Assembly (NCBI RefSeq): GCF_900101045.1
Contig: NZ_FNFN01000011.1
Span: 1 to 64,000, forward strand
DNA from: Nocardioides sp. YR527
Lineage (GTDB): Bacteria > Actinomycetota > Actinomycetes > Propionibacteriales > Nocardioidaceae
Direction: 5' to 3'
DNA length: 64,000 nucleotides
The translations under genes were made by a program, and so were the position numbers. Shown in pieces: positions 7,995 to 16,050 of this stretch (its first letter is position 1; every line of letters begins with the position of its first letter). The notes under the pieces are model-generated. The model was not told where the DNA came from. It did no database searches and worked only from the letters and a program-made list of their open reading frames with translations.

Positions 7995-9644
7995 TCAGGA
8001 GGTGAGGTCGCCGAGGGAGTCGGCGTCGACGATCCGGTACGCATAGCCCTGCTCGGCCAGGAAGCGCTGGCGGTTCTGGGCGAAGTCGGCGTCGACGGTG
8101 TCACGGGAGACGATCGTGTAGAAGTGCGCGGTCTTGTTGCCGTCGCCCGGACGCAGCAGGCGCCCGAGCCGCTGGGCCTCCTCCTGGCGGGAGCCGTAGG
8201 CGCCGGAGACCTGGATCGCGACCTCGGCCGAGGGCAGATCGATGGAGAAGTTGGCGACCTTGGAGACCACCAGCAGGTCGATCTCGCCGGAGCGGAAGGC
8301 GTCGAAGAGACGTTGGCGTTCCTTGACCGACGTCTTGCCCTCGATCACCGGAGCGTCCAGCGCGGCGGCGATCTCGTCGAGCTGCTCGAGGTACTGCCCG
8401 ATCACCAGGGTCGGCTTGCCGGCGTGGGACGCGACGATCTCCTTGACCACGTCGATCTTGTGGTGCGTGCACGAGGCGATCCGGTAGCGCTCGTCGGGCT
8501 CGGCGGTGGCATAGACGAGCCGCTCGTCGGCGGGCAGCGTCACGCGCACCTCGACGCAGTCCGCCGGGGCGATCCAGCCCTGCGCCTCGATGTCCTTCCA
8601 GGGTGCGTCGTAGCGCTTGGGCCCGATCAGGGAGAACACGTCACCCTCGCGCCCGTCCTCGCGTACCAACGTGGCGGTCAGGCCGAGCCGGCGGCGGGCC
8701 TGCAGGTCGGCGGTCATCCGGAAGATCGGGGCGGGAAGGAGGTGGACCTCGTCGTAGACGACCAGCCCCCAGTCGCGGGCGTCGAGCAGCTCCATGTGGG
8801 GGTAGGCGCCCTTCCTGCGCGTGGTCAGCACCTGGTAGGTGGCGATCGTGACCGGCCGGATCTCCTTGACCGATCCGGAGTACTCGCCGATCTCGTCCGG
8901 GGTCAGTGAGGTGCGGCGTACGAGCTCGTCCTTCCACTGCCGCGCGGAGACGGTGTTGGTCACGAGGATCAGGGTCGTGGCCTGAGCCAACCCCATGGCG
9001 GCGGCTCCGACCAGCGTCTTGCCGGCGCCGCAGGGGAGCACGACGACCCCGGAGCCGCCGTGCCAGAACGACTCGGCCGCCTCCGACTGGTAGGGACGCA
9101 GCGTCCAGTCGGTGGTGTCGAGCGCGATCGGGTGCGCCTCGCCGTCGACGTAGCCGGCGTAGTCCTCGGCCGGCCAGCCGAGCTTGAGCAGCGCCTGCTT
9201 GAGGTTGCCGCGCTCGGAGGGGTGCACGACGACGGTGTCCGCGTCGAGCCGCTCGCCCAGCATCCCGGCGACCTTCTTCGCACGGATGACCTCCTCGAGC
9301 ACCGCCCGGTCGGAGGAGACCAGCACCAGCCCGTTGGCCGGGTTCTTCTCGAGACGGAGGCGGCCGTAGCGGGCCATCGTCTCGGCGACGTCGACCAGCA
9401 GGGAGTGTGGGACGGGATAGCGGGAGAACTCCAGCAGCGTGTCCACGACCTGCTCGGCGTCGTGCCCGGCCGCGCGCGCGTTCCACAGTCCCAACGGGGT
9501 CAGCCGGTAGGTGTGGATGTGCTCCGGCGATCGCTCGAGCTCGGCGAACGGCGCGATCGCCTTGCGGCACTCACCCGCCCGGGCATGGTCGACCTCGAGC
9601 AGCAGCGTCTTGTCCGACTGGACGATCAGGGGGCCGTCGTTCAC
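7995..9644 (-). CDS. XPB/ERCC3-type DNA repair helicase
   Basis: A 549-residue superfamily 2 helicase of the bacterial XPB group, a 3'-5' DNA translocase linked to nucleotide excision repair and DNA unwinding. Residues 1-180 form the N-terminal damage-recognition-like part. Motif I is LPCGAGKT (203-210) and the DEVH box is at 298-301. GLTAT is motif III. The second RecA domain carries the QRLGRLLRP motif VI near residue 490. The GTG start lies exactly where transcription should begin behind a TAGGCT -10 box, so the mRNA is probably leaderless. In mycobacteria this gene sits next to the helicase-associated gene found here at 16025-18271; in this genome about 6.4 kb lies between them. Confidence 0.92.
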   Translation of the reverse strand: MNDGPLIVQSDKTLLLEVDHARAGECRKAIAPFAELERSPEHIHTYRLTPLGLWNARAAGHDAEQVVDTLLEFSRYPVPHSLLVDVAETMARYGRLRLEKNPANGLVLVSSDRAVLEEVIRAKKVAGMLGERLDADTVVVHPSERGNLKQALLKLGWPAEDYAGYVDGEAHPIALDTTDWTLRPYQSEAAESFWHGGSGVVVLPCGAGKTLVGAAAMGLAQATTLILVTNTVSARQWKDELVRRTSLTPDEIGEYSGSVKEIRPVTIATYQVLTTRRKGAYPHMELLDARDWGLVVYDEVHLLPAPIFRMTADLQARRRLGLTATLVREDGREGDVFSLIGPKRYDAPWKDIEAQGWIAPADCVEVRVTLPADERLVYATAEPDERYRIASCTHHKIDVVKEIVASHAGKPTLVIGQYLEQLDEIAAALDAPVIEGKTSVKERQRLFDAFRSGEIDLLVVSKVANFSIDLPSAEVAIQVSGAYGSRQEEAQRLGRLLRPGDGNKTAHFYTIVSRDTVDADFAQNRQRFLAEQGYAYRIVDADSLGDLTS

Positions 9645-9650
9645 CGAACC

Positions 9651-9656
9651 AGCCTA
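9651..9656 (-). promoter_or_regulatory. -10 element for a leaderless XPB transcript
   Basis: TAGGCT on the minus strand fits the actinobacterial -10 pattern TANNNT. It is six bases from the GTG at 9644, so the transcript would start at or next to the start codon. No ribosome site is seen, which agrees with leaderless translation. Confidence 0.5.
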
Positions 9657-9668
9657 CGGGCCTGAGGT

Positions 9669-10598
9669 TCAGGCGGCGCGGTCTCCGGCCCGCCACTCCC
9701 GCGGGGTGACGCCGTAGGCCCGCCGGAAGGCGCGGGTGAAGGTGAGCGGGTCGTTGAACCCGCAGACGTACGCGACGGCGCCGATGCCGCCCGGAGGCTG
9801 ACGCGCGGCCGAGAGCATCTCGGCCGCGGCGGCGAGGCGTACGGAGCGGAGATAGGCCGCTGGTGAGCTGCCGGACTCCTCGAAGACCTGGTAGAGCCGC
9901 CGCCTGGAGACGCCATGGCGGCGGGCGACCTCGTCCATGGTCAGCGTGCGGTCCCCGGCGTGGTCGCGCAGGTGCTGGCGCACGGTGTGGTGCAGCCCGG
10001 CGGTCGTGTGCGGGGTGACCGGAGCGCTGGTGAACGCGGAGTGGATCATCACCGCGGCCAGGTCACGGACCACGGTCGCCACCTCGGCCGGGCTCTCCGC
10101 CTCCGGGAGCGCGGCCGCATAGGAGAAGAGGGCACGCGCCGCCGGTGCCTCCTGGACCCGGGGGAGCGCGACCCGGTCCGCGGCCTCGCCGAGCATCCCG
10201 CTCGGCAGCCGCATCGACGATCGCGAGACCTGGACCAGCAGCTGCTGCTGGTGGGGCGCGGAGTAGTCCACGAGATAGGGGGCATCGACCCGGTAGACCG
10301 AGACCGACCCGGGGCGTACGGCGACGGTCCGGGAGCCGGAGGAGACCGTGCCGGTGCTGGAGCGCTGCAACGAGAGGTGCAGGTCGTCCCCGCCGGCGCC
10401 GCGGGCGAGCCTGGCGGTGCGGGTCGAGCTGTGGCCCGAGGACGTCGCGAGCGCGATCGCGATGCCGTCGTCGAGCTGGGTGTGCTCCATCCGGCCGGTG
10501 AAGCCGGGCTCGACGTCGTTGCAGGCGAGAGGCACGAAACAGTTGCTCACGACCGACTGCCAGGCGTCGGCGCTGTCGACCTCGACCACCGCGCTCAT
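9669..10598 (-). CDS. AraC-family transcriptional regulator
   Basis: A 309-residue regulator. The N-terminal half is a ligand-binding beta domain of the AraC-binding-like type. The C-terminal 100 residues hold two helix-turn-helix motifs (LTMDEVARRHGVSRRRLYQVF and IGAVAYVCGFNDPLTFTRAFRR) and end with the family signature YGVTPREWR. The start is ATG 10598, with GGAGG seven bases before it; an upstream GTG at 10619 lacks this. It is divergent from the aldehyde dehydrogenase gene across a 255-bp gap and so likely controls it. Regulators of this architecture often act on genes for amine, aromatic or aldehyde breakdown. The gap contains GTCGG and GCCGAC half-sites near 10763-10782, which is suggestive only. 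Confidence 0.85.
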   Translation of the reverse strand: MSAVVEVDSADAWQSVVSNCFVPLACNDVEPGFTGRMEHTQLDDGIAIALATSSGHSSTRTARLARGAGGDDLHLSLQRSSTGTVSSGSRTVAVRPGSVSVYRVDAPYLVDYSAPHQQQLLVQVSRSSMRLPSGMLGEAADRVALPRVQEAPAARALFSYAAALPEAESPAEVATVVRDLAAVMIHSAFTSAPVTPHTTAGLHHTVRQHLRDHAGDRTLTMDEVARRHGVSRRRLYQVFEESGSSPAAYLRSVRLAAAAEMLSAARQPPGGIGAVAYVCGFNDPLTFTRAFRRAYGVTPREWRAGDRAA

Positions 10599-10853
10599 CG
10601 GGCCACCTCCGTCGCGCAAGCGCCAGAATACGGACGCGGCCCGATGAGAGCTTCATTGCTCGCTCGCTGACGCTCGCTCATCTCGTCCTCCTCCCGGGCC
10701 TGACCAGAGCCTACGGAACGTGATGCCGGTCACGCTCGGATCTGCCCGGCGCCGTGCACAAATCGTCGGTTCAGGCGACGCCGACCCACCGTAGCGTCGA
10801 CGCGGCAACAGCCACCAGAGGCTGTCGCCGCCAGATGTAGACGAGGGAGTGGG

Positions 10854-12308
10854 ATGGGTTTCTTCGACCAGGACCAGTGGACCGGCAGGGCGTACGTCGG
10901 GGGCTGGGTGAGGCTGAGCGGGACGCTGGAGGTGTCCGAGCCGGCGACCGGCGAGACGATCGCCACGGTCGCGTCCGGAGAGGCCGCCGACGTGGACCAG
11001 GCGGTGAGCCTGGGGGTCGAGGCACAGCGGGAGTGGGCGGCACGACCGGCCGAGGTGCGCGCCGAGGTGATGCGCCGGGCCGCCGCGATCCTGGCCGAGC
11101 ACCAGGAACTGCTGGTCGACTGGCTCGTCCGCGAGGCCGGATCCGGGCAGGGCAAGGCCGCCTTCGAGGCCGGGCTGGTCGCCGCCGAGCTCCACCAGGC
11201 CGCCGCGACCGCGCTGATGCCCTACGGCCAGCTGCTCCAGTCCTCGCACCCGCGGCTGAGCGTCGCCCGGCGTCGTCCGGTCGGCGTCGTCGGCGTCATC
11301 TCACCCTTCAACTTCCCGGCGATCCTGGCCGCCCGATCGGTCCTCCCGGCGCTCGCGCTGGGCAACGCCGTGATCCTCAAGCCCGACCCGCGCACCAGCA
11401 TCGGCGGCGGGCTGTTCCTCGCCGCGCTCCTGGAGGAGGCCGGGCTCCCGGCGGGGCTCTTCGCCGTCGTCCCGGGACGGGTCGAGGCAGGCTCGGCGCT
11501 CGTCGAGCACCCCGACGTCCCGGTCATCTCCTTCACCGGCTCGACCGGGGCGGGACGGGTCATCGGTGAGCGCGCCGGGCGCCTGCTCAAGCGGGCCCAT
11601 CTCGAGCTCGGCGGCAACAACGCCATGATCGTGCTGTCCGGCGTCGACGTCACCGCCGCGGCCTCCGCCGGCGCCTGGGGCTCCTTCCTGCACCAGGGCC
11701 AGATCTGCATGACCACGGGCCGTCACCTGGTCCACGCCGACATCTACGACGAGTACGTCGCGACCCTGGCCGCCAAGGCCGCCGGGATCCCGGTGGGTGA
11801 CCCGACCAGCGGCGTACCTCTGGGTCCGGTCATCGACGCGGGGCAGCGCGACAAGGTGCACGCCCTGGTCACCGGGTCGATCGCGGCCGGGGCGAGGCTG
11901 GAGACGGGCGGGACGTACCAGGGCCTCTTCTACCAGCCGACGGTGCTGTCCGCGGTGACCCCGGAGCATCCCGCGTTCGCCGAGGAGATCTTCGGGCCGG
12001 TCGCGCCGGTGACCCGGTTCGAGACCGTCGACGAGGCGATCGAGCTGGTCAGCCGCAGCGACTACGGGCTCTCGGTCGGTGTCCTCACCACGGACCCGTT
12101 CGCGGGCTACGAGCTCGCCGACCGGATCCCCAGCGGGATCGTGCACGTCAACGACCAGACCGTCGACGACGAGGCGCAGGCGCCCTTCGGGGGCATCGGC
12201 GCCTCCGGCACCGGTGCCCGGTTCGGCGGCCACGAGGCCAACATCGACGCCTTCACCGAGACCCAGTGGGTCACGGTGCAGTCGCAGATCCAGGCGTACC
12301 CCTTCTGA
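10854..12308 (+). CDS. NAD(P)-dependent aldehyde dehydrogenase, benzaldehyde dehydrogenase-like
   Basis: A 484-residue full-length ALDH that oxidises an aldehyde to the acid with NAD or NADP. The cofactor loop FTGSTGAGRVIG (227-238), the general base Glu in LELGGNN (E251) and the catalytic Cys in GQICMT (C285) are all present. PFNFP (about 151-155) and EEIFGPVAPV (about 379-388) are typical. The HLELGGNNAMIV and SFLHQGQICMTTGR segments resemble benzaldehyde or aryl-aldehyde dehydrogenases, so an aromatic substrate is likely but not proven. The start is ATG 10854 behind GAGGGAG. It is the first gene of a co-directional set with a sugar-type ABC importer and is divergent from an AraC regulator. 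Confidence 0.87.
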   Translation: MGFFDQDQWTGRAYVGGWVRLSGTLEVSEPATGETIATVASGEAADVDQAVSLGVEAQREWAARPAEVRAEVMRRAAAILAEHQELLVDWLVREAGSGQGKAAFEAGLVAAELHQAAATALMPYGQLLQSSHPRLSVARRRPVGVVGVISPFNFPAILAARSVLPALALGNAVILKPDPRTSIGGGLFLAALLEEAGLPAGLFAVVPGRVEAGSALVEHPDVPVISFTGSTGAGRVIGERAGRLLKRAHLELGGNNAMIVLSGVDVTAAASAGAWGSFLHQGQICMTTGRHLVHADIYDEYVATLAAKAAGIPVGDPTSGVPLGPVIDAGQRDKVHALVTGSIAAGARLETGGTYQGLFYQPTVLSAVTPEHPAFAEEIFGPVAPVTRFETVDEAIELVSRSDYGLSVGVLTTDPFAGYELADRIPSGIVHVNDQTVDDEAQAPFGGIGASGTGARFGGHEANIDAFTETQWVTVQSQIQAYPF

Positions 12309-12367
12309 ACCCTCTCGGGCCCCACGCAGATCCACGCAGATCCACCTGAGACAAGGACTGACTACGC

Positions 12368-13486
12368 ATGATGAGAACGAAGCGGATGTACGCGGCGCTG
12401 GCCGCGGGAGCGCTGCTGCTCGCCGGCTGCGGAAGCGAGAGCGGCGGCGGGGGCGGTGCGAGCGCCGAGGCCGACGTCGAGGCCGCGAAGGCCTACCTGG
12501 AGCCGTGGAACGGCGAGGGTGAGAAGGGCCTGCTGATCGACGAGCCGCTCTCCAAGCCGATCGCCGCGGGCACCAAGGTCGTCTACCTCGACGTCGGGAC
12601 TCCGGTGAGCGCGGTGATGTGGGGCAACCTGCAGGCACCGGCGAAGCTGCTCGGCCTGGAGCTGGAACGTGTCGAGGTGGGAAGGGATGCGCAGAGCATC
12701 AACGCCGCGATGAACACGGTGGTCGAGAAGAACCCCGACGGCGTCATCAACATCACCCTCGACCCGGTCTTCTTCGAGTCGCAGACCAAGGCGCTGGAGG
12801 AGAAGGGGATCCCGATCGCCTCCGGGTCGGTGATGAACACGGTCGAGCACGGTCTGCCCGAGGCGTTCAACGGACCGGACTGGATGAAGGCCAACGGCGC
12901 CGCGCTGGCCGCGGCTGCGGTGGTGCGCTCGGAGGGCGCGAGCGAGTACGTCTTCTACAACGTGCCCGAGTTCCCGTTCTCGCCGCTGGAGCTGGAGGGC
13001 GCGAAGGCGAAGATGAAGGAGCTCTGCCCCGACTGCACGCTGCGCACCGTCGACATCCCGATCGCCGAGCTGGGCTCCACCGCGGCCGACCGGGTGGTCA
13101 GCGACCTGCAGGCCAACCCGGACACGGAGTACTTCATCGCCGCCGTCGACGAGGTCCAGATCGGCCTGCCCCAGAAGCTGAAGCTGGCCGGCATCGACAC
13201 CAAGGGCATCGGGATGTGGACCTCGCCGCCCAACTACGAGCAGATCGGCTCCGGCGACCAGGACGCGACCCTCTCGGTCGACCTCAGCCTGATGATGTGG
13301 ACGGTCCTGGACCAGCTGCTGCGGGAGATGAACGGCGACGAGTACGAGTGGCCCGCGACCGAGGTGCGCGCCTCGACCCTGACCCGGGTGACCGACGCCG
13401 AGAACCTCCCGGAGGACGCCACTGTCGGCTACCAGGCCGTCGAGGACCTCGAGACGCTCTTCGCCAAGACCTGGCTGGTCGACTGA
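12368..13486 (+). CDS. ABC importer substrate-binding lipoprotein, ribose-type
   Basis: A 372-residue exported lipoprotein. The signal peptide ends in LLLAGC, a lipobox with Cys at about residue 21, followed by a Gly/Ser linker. The rest has the two-lobe periplasmic binding fold of the type 1 class used by ribose-like importers, with INAAMNTVVEKNPDGVINITLDP in the first lobe and AADRVVSDLQANPDTEYFIAAVDE in the second. It delivers a ligand to the permease and ATPase encoded next. The ligand is unknown; the neighbouring aldehyde dehydrogenase makes an alcohol, aldehyde or aromatic compound as likely as a sugar. The start ATG 12368 or ATG 12371 cannot be separated. Confidence 0.87.
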   Translation: MMRTKRMYAALAAGALLLAGCGSESGGGGGASAEADVEAAKAYLEPWNGEGEKGLLIDEPLSKPIAAGTKVVYLDVGTPVSAVMWGNLQAPAKLLGLELERVEVGRDAQSINAAMNTVVEKNPDGVINITLDPVFFESQTKALEEKGIPIASGSVMNTVEHGLPEAFNGPDWMKANGAALAAAAVVRSEGASEYVFYNVPEFPFSPLELEGAKAKMKELCPDCTLRTVDIPIAELGSTAADRVVSDLQANPDTEYFIAAVDEVQIGLPQKLKLAGIDTKGIGMWTSPPNYEQIGSGDQDATLSVDLSLMMWTVLDQLLREMNGDEYEWPATEVRASTLTRVTDAENLPEDATVGYQAVEDLETLFAKTWLVD

Positions 13487-13489
13487 GTC

Positions 13490-15025
13490 ATGTCAGCCGA
13501 GATGTCGGGCGGCGACCCGCTGCTGCGGGTCACCTCCCTGGTGAAGGACTTTCCGGGCCTGCGGGCGCTCGACGACGTCTCGCTCGAGGTGCGCAGCGGC
13601 GAGGTGGTGGCCGTGCTCGGCCACAACGGCTCCGGGAAGTCGACGCTGGTCAAGGTTCTCGCGGGCAGGTACGCCGCCGACGGTGGCACCGTCGAGCTGC
13701 CCGCGTCGGCCGGCGAGGAGGCAGCCGAGCTGCACTTCATCCATCAGGATCTCGCGCTGGTCGGTGCGCTGACCGCGGTCGAGAACCTGAACCTGATCGG
13801 CTCGGCCCGACTGCACCCCCATGACAGTCGGGCCGAGCGTCGCCGGGCCACGGAGCTCGTCTCCCGTTTCGGGGAGGCGTTCGACGTCACCGTGCCGGTC
13901 GCGTCCCTGACCCCCGGCCAGCGGGCGATCGTCGCGATCGCCCGGGCCCTCGACGGCTGGACGCACCCGCGCAACGTGCTCGTCCTCGACGAGCCCACCG
14001 AGTCGCTCCACGGCGCCGAGGTGGAGGTCCTCTTCTCGGCGGTCCGCCGTCTCGCTGCCGACGGGGCAGGGGTCATGTTCATCTCCCACCGTCTCGACGA
14101 GGTCCTGGCGCTCGCCGACCGGGTCGTGGTGCTGCGTGACGGACGAGTCGTCGCCGCCGAGCCGGTCGACGGCCTCGACCATGACCGGCTCGTCGAGCTC
14201 ATCACCGGCGTCACCCCGGCGGAGATCGAGGCCCACCAGCCCCAGGACGTACGCAGCACCGACCCGGTCCTGAGCGTCCGTGGCCTGCGGGGCGGCGCCA
14301 TCGAGAACCTCGACCTCGACCTGCACGCCGGTGAGGTGGTCGGCGTCGCCGGCGTGCTCGGCTCGGGCCGGGAGGCGGTGCCGTCGCTCCTCTTCGGTGC
14401 GGTGCCGTCCCACGCGGGGAGCTTCACCGTCGGCGGAGCGGTCGTCCTGGCGCCCACCCCGGCGACCAGCATCCGGCGCAAGGTCGCCTTCGTCCCGGGC
14501 GATCGCGCCAGGCACGGCTCCACCGCGCAGATGAGCGCCCGGGAGAACCTCACCCTGCCGCAGATGCGCACCGTCCGAGGCGCGGGTGGGGCGATCAGCA
14601 CCCGCCGGGAGCGGGCGGAGGCGGAGCGCCGGCTGGCGGCGTACGACGTACGTCCGCATCGCACCGAGCAGAGGTTCGGCCTGTTCAGCGGGGGCAACCA
14701 GCAGAAGATCGTGCTGGCCAGGTGGCTGCGCGACGACCCGCTGGTCCTGCTGCTCGACGAGCCGACCCAGGGTGTCGACATCGGTGCCAAGACCACCATC
14801 TACGAAGCGGTCGGGCAGGCCGCGGCCAACGGGACCGCGGTGCTGGTGAGCTCCTCGGACACCAAGGAGCTGCTGCGGATCTGCGACCGCGTGCTCGTTC
14901 TGCGAGACGGCCGTCTCGTCGCCGAGCTGGCGGGCGAGGCGCTCACCGAGCATCGCCTGCTCGTCGAGGGCTACGGCCTGACGCCCGACAACCCTGAGAT
15001 CCAGACGAACCAAGGACCATCGTGA
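13490..15025 (+). CDS. Dual-domain ABC importer ATPase (RbsA/MglA type)
   Basis: A 511-residue protein with two ATP-binding domains, as in RbsA and MglA, which power carbohydrate-type uptake. Domain 1 has an intact Walker A (GHNGSGKST), a degenerate signature (SLTPGQRA) and Walker B (VLVLDEPTES). Domain 2 has a degenerate Walker A (GVLGSGREAV), an intact signature (FSGGNQQK) and Walker B (LLLLDEPTQGVD). This complementary loss fits the known asymmetry of the family, although the weak signature in domain 1 is more marked than usual. The gene begins three bases after the binding-protein stop and overlaps the permease start (GTGA). Confidence 0.9.
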   Translation: MSAEMSGGDPLLRVTSLVKDFPGLRALDDVSLEVRSGEVVAVLGHNGSGKSTLVKVLAGRYAADGGTVELPASAGEEAAELHFIHQDLALVGALTAVENLNLIGSARLHPHDSRAERRRATELVSRFGEAFDVTVPVASLTPGQRAIVAIARALDGWTHPRNVLVLDEPTESLHGAEVEVLFSAVRRLAADGAGVMFISHRLDEVLALADRVVVLRDGRVVAAEPVDGLDHDRLVELITGVTPAEIEAHQPQDVRSTDPVLSVRGLRGGAIENLDLDLHAGEVVGVAGVLGSGREAVPSLLFGAVPSHAGSFTVGGAVVLAPTPATSIRRKVAFVPGDRARHGSTAQMSARENLTLPQMRTVRGAGGAISTRRERAEAERRLAAYDVRPHRTEQRFGLFSGGNQQKIVLARWLRDDPLVLLLDEPTQGVDIGAKTTIYEAVGQAAANGTAVLVSSSDTKELLRICDRVLVLRDGRLVAELAGEALTEHRLLVEGYGLTPDNPEIQTNQGPS

Positions 15026-16050
15026 ACCTGCGTGCACTCTCCTTCCGCAACATCAGCGCCGTCTACATCTTCGTGGTGATGTTCGTCGTCTTCTCGATCT
15101 GGATCCCGGACCGGTTCCTCCAGGTCGGCGTGTGGCGCTCGATCCTCGACGCCGAGGCGCTCACCGGGCTGGCCGCTCTAGCGGCGCTGATCCCGCTGGT
15201 CACCGGCTCGCTCAACCTGGCGATCGGGGCGCAGGTCGGCTTCACCGCGATCCTGTCGGGCTGGCTGCTGGCCAAGGCAGGTCTGCCGATCGCGGTCCAG
15301 CTGCCGCTGGTACTGGTCGTCGGGGCGCTGATCGGCTGGGTCACCGCGGTCGTCATCACCAGGCTGCGGGTCGAGCCGATCGTGGCGACCCTGGCGATGA
15401 GCTCGATCCTGCTCGCCGGGATGGCGTGGGTCTCCGGCAGCCAGCAGATCCTCGACCTCGGTCCCTCCTACCGGACGCTGGCCACGACACAGTGGGCGGG
15501 CGTCACGGTGCCGGTCTACATCCTGTTCGCGGTCGCCCTGGTGAGCTGGTACGTGCTCGAGCGCACGCCCGTCGGCCGCCGGATGTACGCCTCCGGGTTC
15601 AACCCCGACTCGGCCCGGCTCGCCGGCGTCGGCGTGACCCGGATCCAGACCGGCGCGCTGATGGCCGGCGGCGCGATCTCCGCGCTGGCCGGTGCCCTCC
15701 TCACCAGCCGTCTGAACGCCGGCGACCCGACCGTCGGGCCGTCGTTCCTGCTCCCCGCGCTGACCGCGGTGTTCCTGGGGTCGACCCAGTTCCGGGGCGG
15801 GCGGTTCAACGTCTGGGGCACCCTGGTGGCGATGTACGTCCTCGCCGTCGGCATCAAGGGCCTCCAGCTCGGCGGCTCACCTCGCTGGGTCAACGACCTC
15901 TTCTACGGCGTCGCGCTCATCCTCGCCGTCGCGCTCTCCCAGTGGGAGTCCCGTGGCCGCATGCTCTGGCGCGGCCGCCGGAGGTCCGGGGAGCCCGAGG
16001 AGCCCGCAGAGGCCGAGCCGAAGGTCACGACCCCGGCCGGACACTCCTGA
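15022..16050 (+). CDS. ABC importer permease, RbsC type
   Basis: A 342-residue membrane protein with about eight to ten hydrophobic segments, such as AVYIFVVMFVVFSIWI near the N-terminus. It has the family pattern LVTGSLNLAIGAQVGFTAIL and the loop GRRMYASGFNPDSARLAGV, which contacts the ATPase. It forms the channel of the importer with the two genes before it. Its GTG start overlaps the ATPase stop by four bases. Its end overlaps the end of the convergent helicase-associated gene by 26 bp, which is unusual for a recently inserted cassette and means the boundary is tight. Confidence 0.9.
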   Translation: MNLRALSFRNISAVYIFVVMFVVFSIWIPDRFLQVGVWRSILDAEALTGLAALAALIPLVTGSLNLAIGAQVGFTAILSGWLLAKAGLPIAVQLPLVLVVGALIGWVTAVVITRLRVEPIVATLAMSSILLAGMAWVSGSQQILDLGPSYRTLATTQWAGVTVPVYILFAVALVSWYVLERTPVGRRMYASGFNPDSARLAGVGVTRIQTGALMAGGAISALAGALLTSRLNAGDPTVGPSFLLPALTAVFLGSTQFRGGRFNVWGTLVAMYVLAVGIKGLQLGGSPRWVNDLFYGVALILAVALSQWESRGRMLWRGRRRSGEPEEPAEAEPKVTTPAGHS

